A program made the translations under genes and the position numbers. The notes under the pieces are model-generated. The model did not search any database. It was not told the origin of the DNA and worked only from the letters and a program-made list of their open reading frames with translations. Below are positions 17,051 to 26,660 of a DNA stretch of 64,000 bases, piece after piece (the stretch's first letter is position 1; every line of letters begins with the position of its first letter). Origin of the DNA: CATOSD01 sp965226695. Its GTDB lineage: Bacteria > Chloroflexota > Dehalococcoidia > Lucifugimonadales > CATOSD01. Location: contig OZ245405.1 in the NCBI GenBank assembly GCA_965226695.1, positions 434,001 to 498,000 on the forward strand, in the 5' to 3' direction.

Positions 17051-17697
17051 TCGCCACAGGCGCAGCAGTACACCTACACGTACCGAATTGCGAACTTTCC
17101 GATGGGAGATTGCAGTCTAATCCTACGTGTCACCAGCCGAAAGACAAACAAGCCAAAGCTACTTCGCTATGTCGTGCTCCCTCCAGTCGGGCACATGCGC
17201 TGGATTCGTACTCTCGGAGTCTCCACAGACAGCCGCTCGGCCCAAGTCTCGACGCGCTGACGTAGAGCGGCCTGCCTGTCGTCACTTCTCGGCATCGGCG
17301 TATCCCTGGGCGCCCTCCCTCACCCCCACGTGACGGCGCACCGACTCCCCCAGCCGTGCAACCGAGGCCAGGTCCAGATACGCCGGCAGATCCGACCCTT
17401 CGGCTGACTCAGGGCAGACCAGGCCGTCATCCCTGTGGACTCGTTCTCCGCTGCGTAGTGGAAAGGAAATGTTGCTTGCTGCATAATAGTCGCACCTCGT
17501 TGGTGATGGCTTGTTGTTGTTACCTACTACCATAGCCAGCTTTACAGCCGGCTCCAACGAGGCCTCCTTTTGCAACTAGGCGGTGGATTTGGGGGGATTC
17601 GCACGTATTGACATATCTACGTCAAACTGAAATACTTCAATAGACGATCTCGCTAATACGTGGGCTAGGCGGGTCTCCCGAAACATGGAGGCCCGTC
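17051..17697. other. Intergenic region with short dispersed repeats
   Basis: No secure gene. At 17088-17123 lies TGCGAACTTTCCGATGGGAG, a divergent copy of the repeat at the left flank of the IS element (58741-58780, opposite strand). At 17396-17417 (minus strand) lies CTGCCCTGAGTCAGCCGAAG, a copy of the CTGCCCTGAGC..GAAGGG family. A 97-codon minus ORF (17282-17575) ends in a plausible helical stretch (DLASVARLGESVRRHVGV) but its front half is repeat-derived; I would not call it a gene. Confidence 0.5.
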
Positions 17698-18399
17698 CTA
17701 GCCCACAATTCGTTTCGCCTGCACATATTGGTTGATGGTCAAGTCTATGGACTTCACGAAGGACAGTTCTGCAGGCTCGAGTCCTCCCGCAACCACATCC
17801 TTGTAGGCATTTGCTATGTGGTGTACGATCTGCAGCCCCTCCACGTAGATGGAAGCCGCGTGGGTTATGTGGGTGGGCGTCGGGATATTGCGGTTTCCGC
17901 CAATATAACTACGCAGATTCTCGGTCTCCTCTCTTGTCAGTTCTATGCGGTCTAGGACTAGGTCGTATTGCTTGGATCGCAGCGGATGCCATCGAAAGTG
18001 AAACTCCAGTAGGCGGCGAAGCATATAGTTGCGGAACCACACCGGGTTCGCGGGTCTCCTACCTCCAGGCTTCAAGTAGCTACCCGTGTATTCGAGCTTG
18101 TCTACGTAAACTGCCGTTGCCCAGATGTTCTTTCCACCTTCTGCCATGGCCCTGATGGGGCCAAGCAGCCTAGAGAATTCATCCTTGTCCGAAGGGATCT
18201 TTAGCTCACGGCTTAGGCCCGTGTAATACCTGAAGGCCGTAATATGCCGGTTCATGTCTCGAAAGGCGTCGTCGCACAGATGCAGCGCGGCAGCGGCATA
18301 GAAACCGCTGCTCAACAGCCGACCTGTCTCCGGCTCCAAATGGAAGCCGGGGTCGCCTGACTCATCGACGAATATGTAGTCATGCCGAGGCGTTGTCAT
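17698..18399 (-). CDS. DUF3800 family protein
   Basis: The 233-residue protein opens with YIFVDESGDPGF, the hallmark of DUF3800 proteins (RNase H-like fold with an FxDESG motif). Further acidic positions include LDRIELTREETENL in the C-terminal half. The biochemical role is unknown; these genes are often found in mobile or defence-rich zones, which fits the neighbouring HEPN-like and restriction genes. A small minus-strand frame just upstream (about 18380-18580) overlaps its start but is not recognisable. Start ATG 18399 places the DESG motif about 10 residues in, as expected. Confidence 0.8.
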   Translation of the reverse strand: MTTPRHDYIFVDESGDPGFHLEPETGRLLSSGFYAAAALHLCDDAFRDMNRHITAFRYYTGLSRELKIPSDKDEFSRLLGPIRAMAEGGKNIWATAVYVDKLEYTGSYLKPGGRRPANPVWFRNYMLRRLLEFHFRWHPLRSKQYDLVLDRIELTREETENLRSYIGGNRNIPTPTHITHAASIYVEGLQIVHHIANAYKDVVAGGLEPAELSFVKSIDLTINQYVQAKRIVG

Positions 18400-18663
18400 C
18401 GCTCGTCCTCAGAGGCGATTCTACTTCTGGCATCGTAGTCCTTCTCAGAGGTCGGAATCTCCACCATCTGCACTGCCTATTTCTCTGCTGTTCGATGCAG
18501 TGTTTTAAGTCGTACCTGATCCTTGACACCAGGAGGTGGCCGCCCGCCCGGCTTACAGCTGCTATGTTGGCACGCTCCACCTTACCCTCGACTGTGTCAC
18601 CTTCTGCATGTGCGATGCCTTCCGAATAGCTGGGTACTCTTCTTCCAAAGTGCGTGGTAACTC

Positions 18664-19158
18664 CTAAAGTGCATCCCTGGCAACAATCCGCAGAGTTACT
18701 GTGATAACCGCAGCCGCGTCTTGTTCGATGATTCTGTAGGGAGCCTCGTCTTCCAGCAGAGCACGGGCTTCGATGCTTTCCTCATGGAGGGGCTTACGAA
18801 AATGAGCATAAGCGTTTCTCTTCACACGGACTCTAGTCATTTCGCGATGCTCGCTTTCATCTATCAAGCCTACAGCCAGTGCTTCGCTCAATAGTCTCTT
18901 GAGACCTGCAACTTGAAGGTCGTTCCGGCCTGACTCATAGAACAGCGCAGCGAGCGTGTGTTCTAGGAACGCTAGGCCAAGGAGCACCGTTGCCAAGAAT
19001 TGTCCGTAAACAAAACAGTACCGTGATTCTTCAAACAGACTATGGGCAAGTAAGCCGCCTGGGAATGTCCAACATTCTGCGGTTGACACTTGGCTGCTCA
19101 GCAACTCTAGACGCGTAAGTCTGTCATCAAACACTTGGCATCCTCGTCGCTTAACCAT
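18664..19158 (-). CDS. HEPN-like protein, possible toxin, 5' end uncertain
   Basis: The 164-residue reading is mostly helical and contains RNAYAHF (about residues 114-120), an R-x4-H motif as in HEPN ribonucleases, after ALAVGLIDESEHREMTRVRV. I do not recognise a named family. A better start may be the ATG at 19190 (MAIDDTPYAAKWLSDED), preceded by GGGAGA, in the adjacent frame; a one-base shift near 19135-19140 would link it to VFDDRLTRLELL. If so, the gene is frameshifted. The role as an RNase is inferred from the motif alone. Confidence 0.5.
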   Translation of the reverse strand: MVKRRGCQVFDDRLTRLELLSSQVSTAECWTFPGGLLAHSLFEESRYCFVYGQFLATVLLGLAFLEHTLAALFYESGRNDLQVAGLKRLLSEALAVGLIDESEHREMTRVRVKRNAYAHFRKPLHEESIEARALLEDEAPYRIIEQDAAAVITVTLRIVARDAL

Positions 19159-19363
19159 TTTGCGGCATAAGGTGTGTCATCAATGGCCATTTGGTTCTCC
19201 CTTTTGGCGGTTACCCATTCCCCACTCCATTCGGTACTTGTTGCAATAGCTACCCGTGAAGTCAACTCCCTCGCTCGTGAACCCACAGTGCTCTCCCAGC
19301 CCGCAATCGGCACCACCCAAAATCGGCTCAGTCGGATTCCGGCCAACTCGCCTCACCCTCGTC

Positions 19364-19627
19364 TCAGCGCATGTCCGCGGCACACTCCGCATCCAACGGC
19401 TCAGACACGTGCTCGATATCCGGGTCCAGAGCGTCGCCGGTCCACTCCCCACAGGCGCAGCAGTACAACTCGTGGACATCGCGGCCCGAAGCCGAATAGA
19501 TACGAACAGAGCTCCCTTCGAGCGCCTCCAACAGCTCTTCGCGCGTCGTCTCCGGCGCAATCACGAACTCCCCAACGAAAGTGCCACCGTAAGTAGGGAC
19601 TTCATGCGGGTCGCAGTACCGCCGCAT
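19364..19627 (-). CDS. Small hypothetical protein with a Cys pair
   Basis: Starting at MRRYCDPHEVPTYGGTF (19627), the 87-residue frame has a beta-rich N-terminal half and CCACGEWTGDALDPDIEH near the C-terminus, which might bind a metal. An in-frame upstream ATG (19720) would add an Arg/Cys-rich segment with low plausibility. No family is recognised. It lies between the HEPN-like gene and the broken restriction gene on the same strand. Confidence 0.4.
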   Translation of the reverse strand: MRRYCDPHEVPTYGGTFVGEFVIAPETTREELLEALEGSSVRIYSASGRDVHELYCCACGEWTGDALDPDIEHVSEPLDAECAADMR

Positions 19628-19747
19628 GTCCGCACCGCCGCCCACCTGCCGCGCGGCGGTCTCGCCGCAAACATCCCTCCACCCATATTGGCATCGCACG
19701 TGCAACGCGCCCTCCCGCATCGGCTTTCTCTGGTCACGCCGCCCGAC

Positions 19748-22700
19748 TCAGGACACGAGCGCCAGTATCGCCCCAACCCTTCTCCCCACCTCCGCGAAGT
19801 GCTGCACCTCATCCGGCTTCAGCGCCCTCCCCAGCACCTTGCTCTCGCGGTACGACAGCCACTTCTTCAGCACCTGGTATCCACCCAGCTTGTAGCCCCA
19901 CACGTTGGACGGCACGTTGCGCCAGTACGCCCGCTCGTTCAGGTAGACGTCGAACGTCGTGTCGCCGAGCGTCGTGATCAAATCGCCCATCGCCGCCCTC
20001 TCCTCCGACGTGTACGGACGCTCGACCACCCGGCCCTGCCCCGGCATCACCGCCTGCCCGGACCCGAAGTGGCCCCAGCCCGCCGTGACCTCGAAGTCGC
20101 CACCGTCCATGTTGCCCCCGTGCGTGGTGGACGGCACAGCGACGACCCCGATCTCAGGACGCAGCGCGCCCGACGTAACCCCCGGCACCGGCGTATCCGA
20201 GTCCAGCAGCGCGGCAAGCTCCCGCCCGCGCGCCGCCGACTCAGCCAGCTTGCCCGCCGCTCCGGCCTCATCGCCGTCCGGCCAGCCCGGAATCGGGATG
20301 CGAGGCCACTCCATCCTGAGCGCGCCCGCGTTCGCCTCCCGGTACGCCGGATCGTGCAGCACCGCAAGTACGTGATGGAACAGGTCCTCGACATCCGCCC
20401 CGATGCGTTCGAGGTAGTGCTGAGCGGCCCCCGACAGGTTGGGCCGACGCTGGATGCCGTCTCCTTCGACTCCGAGACCTTCGTCGCGGAGGTAGGCGGG
20501 GAAGCAAGTGCGCCTGCGATCCATCAGGTCATAGGCCACCCATGTCTCGAAATCACTTGCGGAGGCGACCAATCTCGACGCGGCTTCTGCTGGAGAGACT
20601 AGCCAATGTTGCCCTCGAACACATGAGGCTTGTAGTCGGGCGCTTCCTGTCAAGCAGCTTCGTATCCGCTTCCCAGTACAGCCATCGGGTGTCAAATGGC
20701 CTGTAGGCGTGTCGGACGAATCCCGTTGACCGAGGCCCCCCACGTTTTCGATTCAAGTGTCACGTACCGAGCGGGCGTCGAATCGAGCCGAGGTTTTCAT
20801 CACCTCTGGATAGCGCCGCGCTATTTCTTCATGGCTCAAGTCTGGCATTGAAGTAGTCGCAACGCGAGCCTTCAGGCGGTCGAGATCGACGTCTACCAGG
20901 AACGGGTCTCGGCTGGTCTTGACACCTGGGAACGACGTGGGAAACAGGTCCGGCAGCGCGGGCCAGTCATGCCAGCCTCCGCTGAACATCACTGGCGCAA
21001 AGGGCAGACCAAATTGCAGATCGGCTCAACCTCGTCGTACAGCTCGGCGATTGGATGCGGCTTCGTCTCGACGTCAGTTCCGGACGCTTGGCCAGCCCCA
21101 CAGATTGAAGTCGCGGAACCCCACGCCTCGGCTATGCTCGCCGGAACCTTGCGCACCAGCGTCGCAATCGCCGTCCCGACCTTGATGCCGACGGGTCGCC
21201 CGGAGCGAGAAGATGCTTGGGTCTGGAGCGCCGTCGGGAGCGACTTGCCCGTCCTGTACTTGTCGCCGTTGAGACTGTCGATCCGTATTGCGTCGAACTC
21301 CCTCAGGTAACGCTCCCTCATACCTGTGAACGACAGCCCGTCCAGCCACGAGTAGTTGGATATGAAGCACACCACGCCCTGTCCCGTCTTCTCGGTGATG
21401 CGACGCTCCGCCATCCTGAAGAATCGCACGTACAGGTCGTTCAGCCCCTGCCCCTCCGGTTTCCTCACCAGCTTCGTGGTCCGGTACGCCGCCAACATTT
21501 CGGCCTCCTCGTCCACCGCCATGCCCGCGTACCCGTTGTACGGCGGGTTGCCCAGGATGACCAGCACCGGCGTGTCCTGCTTCACACGATCGGCGCGGTC
21601 TCGCTCCTCCTCCAGCTCCGGGAACGGCAGCGGCTTCTGCACCGTCGGCTCCCAGCCCGTCAGCGCGTTGGTAAGAAATATCCCGGCGCGCTCCGTCCCG
21701 TCCTCTGCCAGCGGCGCGTCCAGGTTCTGCATCGTCAGCCCCACCTGAAGGTGCGCCACCACGAACGGAGCGGGCATGATCTCGAACCCGAACACGCGCT
21801 CCGTGGCCGCCTGCTTCACCCGCGACCCGACCAGCGCGCCCAGTCCGCCGCCCTGCAGGTTCTGTGCGATTCGACGCAGCACCTCGCTCACGTACGCGCC
21901 TGTGCCGCAGCACGGGTCGAGCACGTACACGTTCTGAGCCGCCAGCCCTTCCGGGATGTCGAGGTCGTCCTTCAGCGCCTTATCCACGCGAGCGACCATG
22001 TACCGCACCACCTCGGACGGCGTGTACCACACGCCGAGCTGCTTTCTCAGCGCGGGATCGAATTCTTTGAGGAACGGCTCGTAGAAGTACTGCACGGCCT
22101 CGCCCTCGTCGAAACGCTCGAAGAACGCCTCCCGGTCCACCCGGTCGAGCGCGTCGGCGGTCCAGTCCAGCACCTCGACGAGGCCCAGCGGCTCAAGCTG
22201 GCCGGGATTGGAGAGCTGCTGGAACAGCTCCCGGAGAACCGGCGCCCGCAGGTGCCACACGGCCAGTCGCCAGTCGAACTTGCCAGCCGGAGGCGGTGTC
22301 TTACGCGACCAGAGCACCCACGCCGAGAACACGCCGTAGAAGAGCGTCTGAACCAGCGTCGACCTGAAGAACGCCGCGCCGCGTTCGTCCTCGAACTTCA
22401 CTCCCAGCGCATCCTCCAGCGCGGAGCGAAGCACCGACAGAGACGACGAATCCGCGGCCGCTTCCACACGCGCCAGCCCGTCCCTCGCGTACGACGCCAG
22501 CAGCCACGCGAGGTCGCTGGGCTCCACAATCGTGGCGCGATGGGAAAGCGCCCGGCACAGGTACTCGCCAAGTCCGGCGCCGACCCTGCCAGCGAACGCG
22601 CGCGGCTTCTGAAGCTGGGCCTCGAACTCGCCCTCAGAGTCGGCCAGCCTGAACGTCTCCATCTTGGAGGGTCCGCCCGTAGCGTCCTCTCCAAGCAACA

Positions 22701-23088
22701 CGAAGTCACGGGTGTTGGTGACCAGCGCCAGCCGGTACTTGTCCCAGTAACCGCTGACTTGGCTGCTGTCGGCGATCAGCCATGCGTCGTCGCCAGGCCC
22801 TTTGACTTCGACAACTCCGCGTTCCGGAACCTGACCGGGGCCAGGCTTCCCCTTCTTCACCTGCCCGGCGGCATAAAGCCCGATGTCGGGATGTCCGGCG
22901 CCCTGGTTGGCAAGCTCCACGACGCAGAACACCTTGGGCTTGAGAGTGGCGCCCACGGCGTTGATCAGGTTGGCGAGCGCCGGATACGTCGACAGCTCGC
23001 TGGTCGCGCCACCCGACGCCCGGATGCGGCGCAGGTCTGAGAAATACTCCTCCACTGCCGTCGTCAGTTTGGTTGTGCTTGTGGGCAT
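19748..23088 (-). pseudogene. Type ISP/IIG-like restriction-modification protein, multiply frameshifted
   Basis: Assembled across frames this is a fused nuclease-methylase of about 1,110 residues. The N-terminal PD-(D/E)xK-like region has GHPDIGLY..GVVEVKG. The N6-adenine methylase has motif I DPCCGTGAYVSEVL and motif IV NPPYNGYAG. The C-terminal target-recognition region has AYRPFDTRWLYWE, TTHGGNMDGGDF and NVWGYKLGGYQVLKKWL. The 699-codon first frame breaks at about 21240 (next frame: VAPDGAPDPSIFSLRA), returns near 21190, breaks again near 21120, 20990 and 20750, and again near 20600 before the final frame. At least five or six indels within 700 bases argue for a pseudogene or a locally poor assembly. 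An active restriction enzyme is unlikely as written. Confidence 0.85.
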
Positions 23089-23115
23089 AGGCTGAAGTGT
23101 AACCTATTTGGATGC

Positions 23116-23412
23116 CTACGCTGTGGGTTGCGGCTGGTAGCGCTCGACCCGTATTCTGTCTTCACCCTTGCGCGCTTGAGCCAGGTCGTATGCAGTCTGA
23201 CGGCTCAACCAGAAGTCTGCGCTGGACCAGCCGGCCTTCTCCAGGCGGATGGCCATGTCGGGCGAGATCGCCGCGTGACCGTTCAATACCCGCGATAGGG
23301 TATGACGGGCAACTCCCAGAACCTCCGCTGCCTCGGTAACGCTTAGTCCGAGAGGGTCCAGGCAGTTCTCCCTGACGCTGCGACCAGGATGGGGCGGACT
23401 CTTCATAGGCAT
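23116..23412 (-). CDS. higA: HigA-family antitoxin (XRE helix-turn-helix)
   Basis: The 98-residue protein has the VapI/HigA pattern: GLSVTEAAEVLGVARHTLS (HTH, residues about 22-40), RVLNGHAAISPDMAIRLEKA, then WLSRQTAYDLAQA. It binds its promoter and neutralises HigB. GGAGGGAG precedes ATG 23412. The toxin gene directly upstream (23426-23515) is reduced to 29 codons, so this antitoxin has no partner in cis. Confidence 0.9.
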   Translation of the reverse strand: MPMKSPPHPGRSVRENCLDPLGLSVTEAAEVLGVARHTLSRVLNGHAAISPDMAIRLEKAGWSSADFWLSRQTAYDLAQARKGEDRIRVERYQPQPTA

Positions 23413-23425
23413 GGCCTCTCCCTCC

Positions 23426-23515
23426 TCATCGGTCCAATTGGTCGGCGGCTATCCTGCTGGGGTCGTCCCGCTCATAGAGCCGCCTCAACCCTCGATGGCG
23501 AAACGAACGGATCAT
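23426..23515 (-). pseudogene. higB: HigB toxin remnant (29 codons)
   Basis: From ATG 23515 the frame reads MIRSFRHRGLRRLYE, then DDPSRIAADQLDR and TGA. This is the conserved N-terminus of HigB/RelE-type toxins, which normally run to about 92 residues. The stop at 23426-23428 is followed by the higA ribosome-binding site, so about 60 codons have been removed cleanly while promoter, operator and higA stay. The catalytic C-terminal half is absent. The remnant is below the size most annotation pipelines report. Confidence 0.75.
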
Positions 23516-23530
23516 GAACTGAGTATACCG

Positions 23531-23542
23531 TGTACCGGTACA
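23531..23542. promoter_or_regulatory. Probable HigA operator
   Basis: TGTACCGGTACA is a perfect 12-base palindrome, 16 bases upstream of the higB ATG and flanked on both sides by TATA-containing sequence. Type II antitoxins of this family repress their own promoter at such palindromes. The assignment is by position and symmetry. Confidence 0.55.
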
Positions 23543-23838
23543 GCTATAAATCTGACGACTCGATTGACCGATTCGAGTGCCAACGGTAGCATGGGCAACA
23601 TAGCGGCTGGCGACGGCGTCCCTGCGCCTTAGTGCGCCAAGGGTTCACCAGCAGATCTCGCCCTGCCTGGGCCAGTTGGTGCAGGGTGCCGCTTTTGGCA
23701 CGTCCCTCGACCAGTCTCACAGAACCGCCAAACCGATTCGGACGAGGGCGCCTCAACCCGTCGAGAGGTTGTTGTTCGAGGGTATCCGCGAGAGCGGAGT
23801 CGTCTAGAAACCAGAACCGGGGCTCAGGAGGATACGAC

Positions 23839-24828
23839 ATGGCAAACTCAGCGAGATTTGGTCTGACGCTGTCGAACAGGGGAGTGTTGCTGGGGCTAAC
23901 AACTCCAGACGAACTCCTCGAAATGGCGGAAGCCGCCGACTCCTCGGGCGCCTTCGCTCACGTCTGGGTGGGCGACCAGATTATGGCCAAGCCCAGGATG
24001 GAGTCGATAGTCCTCATGGCCGGAATCGCTGCCCGCACCAAGTCGGTGAAGATCGGGCCCGCCTGTATGGCAAGTTTCCCCTCCCGGCACCCAATCGTGC
24101 TGGCCTACCAGTGGGCCAGTCTGGACCAACTCTCCAACGGCCGCATGATAATGGGAGCTTGTATGGGCGTTCCGGAGTCCCAAAACCTCGCTCGAATCGA
24201 ACTGAATAATATGGGCATTATGAACAGGGAGCGGGGCCCAAGGCTGGAAGAGGGAATAACGATCCTGCGTAGGCTCTGGGCCGAGGAGAGCGTTACGTTC
24301 AAGGGGAGATTCTACGAGCTGGATGAGGCATTCGTGGAGCCCAAACCGGTGCAGGAGCCGCCGCCGATCTGGGTGATAGGCACTCCGAGACTCAGAGCCG
24401 GGGACGCGCGCGTAACAGAGCGCAACCTGCGAAGGGTTGCCAGGCTCGGAGACGGCTGGATGACGACCGCCTGGCCCCCCGCTGACTTCGCAGAGCTTCG
24501 AGGTCGGATACTGGAGTACGCGGCCGACTATGACAGGAGCTTTGACGACCTGCCTTGTGCCCTGTACTACAATATCAACATCAACGAGGACCGCGCCGCT
24601 GCAGTCGAAGAATCAAAGAGATACCTCGATGGCTACTACGCACCCCAGACCTTCTCCAGAGAGACCGTAGAGGGTTGGGTGGCCTGCGGTCCTCCTGAGC
24701 AGTGTGTCGAACAGCTTCAGGGCTTTGTTGACGCGGGCGCCTCGGATGTACTGCTGCGTTTCCCAAGCTGGGACCAACAGACTCAGTTCAGAAGGTGCGT
24801 CGAGGAGGTCTTGCCCCACCTCACGTAG
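23839..24828 (+). CDS. LLM-class (luciferase-like) flavin-dependent oxidoreductase
   Basis: The 329-residue protein has the bacterial-luciferase TIM-barrel signatures: SGAFAHVWVGDQIM near the N-terminus, KIGPACMASFPSRHPIVLA, SNGRMIMGACMG and FKGRFYELDEAFVEPKPVQEP. F420- or FMN-dependent members oxidise small organic substrates; the substrate is not evident. ATG 23839 is preceded by CAGGAGG; longer in-frame starts are less likely. It stands alone. Expanded families of such monooxygenases are a known SAR202 trait, supporting the taxonomic guess. Confidence 0.9.
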   Translation: MANSARFGLTLSNRGVLLGLTTPDELLEMAEAADSSGAFAHVWVGDQIMAKPRMESIVLMAGIAARTKSVKIGPACMASFPSRHPIVLAYQWASLDQLSNGRMIMGACMGVPESQNLARIELNNMGIMNRERGPRLEEGITILRRLWAEESVTFKGRFYELDEAFVEPKPVQEPPPIWVIGTPRLRAGDARVTERNLRRVARLGDGWMTTAWPPADFAELRGRILEYAADYDRSFDDLPCALYYNININEDRAAAVEESKRYLDGYYAPQTFSRETVEGWVACGPPEQCVEQLQGFVDAGASDVLLRFPSWDQQTQFRRCVEEVLPHLT

Positions 24829-25059
24829 GGAGGTTGCAATTTCTTGCGGTTGCGGCATCACGCCTGCCGGGTGAACGACTTTGGGGCGAGGCTTCCTTAT
24901 GGATGGCCGCGCAAAGCGCGGGGGTGGATGGGATAAGACCCGGAGGTAGGGGATTCGGGACTCGGCGCCTGCTGGCAGACATTGAGACAGTGTTTGAGCT
25001 GAGGGAGCGGTATCCGAGATGAGGCAAAAACAAGACCAATAATTTGCTTGAAACAAGTC

Positions 25060-25088
25060 TTGACAATGCTACCTGACGATTATATCGT
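25060..25088 (+). promoter_or_regulatory. Promoter of collagen-like lipoprotein 1
   Basis: TTGACA (25060-25065) is followed after 17 bases by TATCGT (25083-25088), or after 15 by TATATC. The start codon at 25115 lies about 25 bases further, after an AGGTG box. Confidence 0.55.
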
Positions 25089-25114
25089 GGAGCGAGTAAC
25101 TTGGAGGTGCATTT

Positions 25115-26143
25115 ATGAAACCCCAATCTAGGTGGTCAATGAACAACAGGAAGCCGATTACGGCAGTTTGGAAGTACCTGGGCGCCATAGCTCTCGTGGT
25201 CGCCGTGGCGCTCGCGGCCTCCGCTTGCGCTGGAGACCAAGGGCCGGCCGGGCCGCTGGGGCCGGCAGGGGCCCTGGGCCCTCAGGGCGACGCAGGGCCT
25301 CAGGGACAGGGACCGGCCGGGCCGGCCGGGCCTCAGGGCGACGCAGGGCCTCAGGGCGACGCAGGGCCGACAGGGCCGCAGGGGCCGGCCGGAGGACCAG
25401 AGGGACCTCGAGGCGACCAAGGCCTCAGGGGTGAACAGGGCGACCTAGGCGCGCGAGGATCGCAGGGAGAGCAGGGATCGTCCGGACCGCAAGGACCGGA
25501 AGGAGCGCCCGGACAGGACGGCCAGGACGGCCAGGATGGCGCCCCCGGAGGGCCGCCGGGACCGGAGGGACCACAGGGGCCAACCGGACCCCAGGGGCCT
25601 ATTGGAACCCGCGGCCAAAAGGGCGACACAGGCGCGCAAGGACCACAGGGCATACAGGGGCCGCCAGGAGCCCCGGGGACGGAGGGACCACAGGGGCCAC
25701 AGGGGCCTCAGGGTGATCAAGGAGCGATCGGACCGCAGGGACCGCCAGGAGCCCAGGGCGACGCAGGGGCGACAGGGCCGCAGGGGCCGGCCGGGCTGCG
25801 TGGAGTTGCAGGGCCTCAGGGAATCCCAGGACCTCACGGCCCCCAGGGCTTACAGGGCATACCGGGAGTATCCGACCTCGTAGTCAAGACAGAAGTAAGC
25901 GAGAGTGACAGCTCCGACAAGCAGAATCTAACCGTGACATGCCGGGGCGTGGACTCGTTTGCCATCGGTGGGGGAGCGTACGTGAGCGGCGCCACTGGAG
26001 GGAGCGTAGCCATAGTGGAAACACGCCCGGCGGCGCTGGATGGAGAGATTCCCGGGACATGGATTGCAAGTGCTGTGGAGGTCAGCCCAACCCCTGGAGA
26101 ATGGATGCTCACCGTCTACGCCATTTGCGCCAAGGTTAACTAG
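25115..26143 (+). CDS. Collagen-like lipoprotein 1
   Basis: The 342-residue protein has a lipoprotein signal (lipobox ASAC, Cys about 38) followed by about 210 residues of Gly-X-Y triplets rich in GPQG and GDAG, the bacterial collagen type. It ends with a compact beta-rich domain (about residues 250-342) containing two Cys, TVTCRGVDSFAIGGGAYVSG and MLTVYAICAKVN. The triple helix would project a trimeric head from the membrane. The promoter at 25060-25088 and the strong terminator at 26224 make it monocistronic. Its head differs from those of collagen-like proteins 2-4. Confidence 0.9.
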   Translation: MKPQSRWSMNNRKPITAVWKYLGAIALVVAVALAASACAGDQGPAGPLGPAGALGPQGDAGPQGQGPAGPAGPQGDAGPQGDAGPTGPQGPAGGPEGPRGDQGLRGEQGDLGARGSQGEQGSSGPQGPEGAPGQDGQDGQDGAPGGPPGPEGPQGPTGPQGPIGTRGQKGDTGAQGPQGIQGPPGAPGTEGPQGPQGPQGDQGAIGPQGPPGAQGDAGATGPQGPAGLRGVAGPQGIPGPHGPQGLQGIPGVSDLVVKTEVSESDSSDKQNLTVTCRGVDSFAIGGGAYVSGATGGSVAIVETRPAALDGEIPGTWIASAVEVSPTPGEWMLTVYAICAKVN

Positions 26144-26223
26144 CAAACTATGGGGACAACCCTGGACGGTCTGTAGCGGCCCAAGGAAGGACCGCTCGGA
26201 TAATCCGATCTGAGGTTCCCAGA

Positions 26224-26260
26224 GGAGTCCCTCACACGCACGAGTGTGAGGGACTCCTTT
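26224..26260 (+). terminator. Intrinsic terminator of collagen-like gene 1
   Basis: GGAGTCCCTCACAC (26224-26237) pairs perfectly with GTGTGAGGGACTCC (26244-26257) around a 6-base loop and is followed by TTT. It lies 80 bases after the stop codon. Confidence 0.85.
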
Positions 26261-26348
26261 ACATTTGGAGTTGGAGTACCCGGCGGCCAACCCCGCAAAC
26301 GGGACACAGGTAGTGTTCAGCTACGACCGTGACCAGCGAGCTGACCGA

Positions 26349-26506
26349 AACCAGGGCCTTCGTTCACTCACTCCTTCGGCAAGGAGGTCGTGGTCAAGCC
26401 CGGCAGGGCCGCCATCATCTACTCCGTACCCACGCCCCACGATGGGCCCATGGGCGGAGCTGATTCCACGGAAATTACTCTGAACGGAGCAGTTCGGTAC
26501 ATGTAA
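26349..26506 (+). pseudogene. Possible C-terminal gene remnant
   Basis: A plus-strand frame without a start reads SFTHSFGKEVVVKPGRAAII.. then GGADSTEITLNGAVRYM and TAA at 26504-26506. Composition and hydrophobic spacing look protein-like, but no family is recognised. The stop is one base from the 3' end of the convergent tRNA-Arg gene, so this could be what remains of a gene displaced by recombination next to the tRNA. Confidence 0.3.
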
Positions 26507-26507
26507 G

Positions 26508-26579
26508 TACCCCCGGCGGGACTCGAACCCACGCGCCTAGCTCCGGAGGCTAGCGCTCTATCCACTGAGCTACGGGGGC
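26508..26579 (-). tRNA. tRNA-Arg (anticodon CCG)
   Basis: The minus strand folds as a cloverleaf: acceptor GCCCCCG/CGGGGGT, D arm GCTC..GAGC, anticodon stem CTAGC/GCTAG with loop CTCCGGA (anticodon CCG), and T arm GTGGG-TTCGAGT-CCCGC. The first acceptor pair would be G-U. CCA is not encoded. Confidence 0.93.
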
Positions 26580-26660
26580 GTATCCACTCAACTATAGCAG
26601 GCGGCTAACTGGCGAACAACCGGAACTCTCGCTCGCGCCGACCCCTTTACCCTGCTACTG

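Noticed and set aside
19256..23040. Long plus-strand open frames opposite the restriction gene
   Set aside because: They are antisense shadows; conserved methylase motifs are on the minus strand.
25136..25837. Minus-strand Pro/Arg-rich frames opposite the collagen-like region
   Set aside because: They are the complement of Gly-X-Y repeats and lack starts with ribosome-binding sites.
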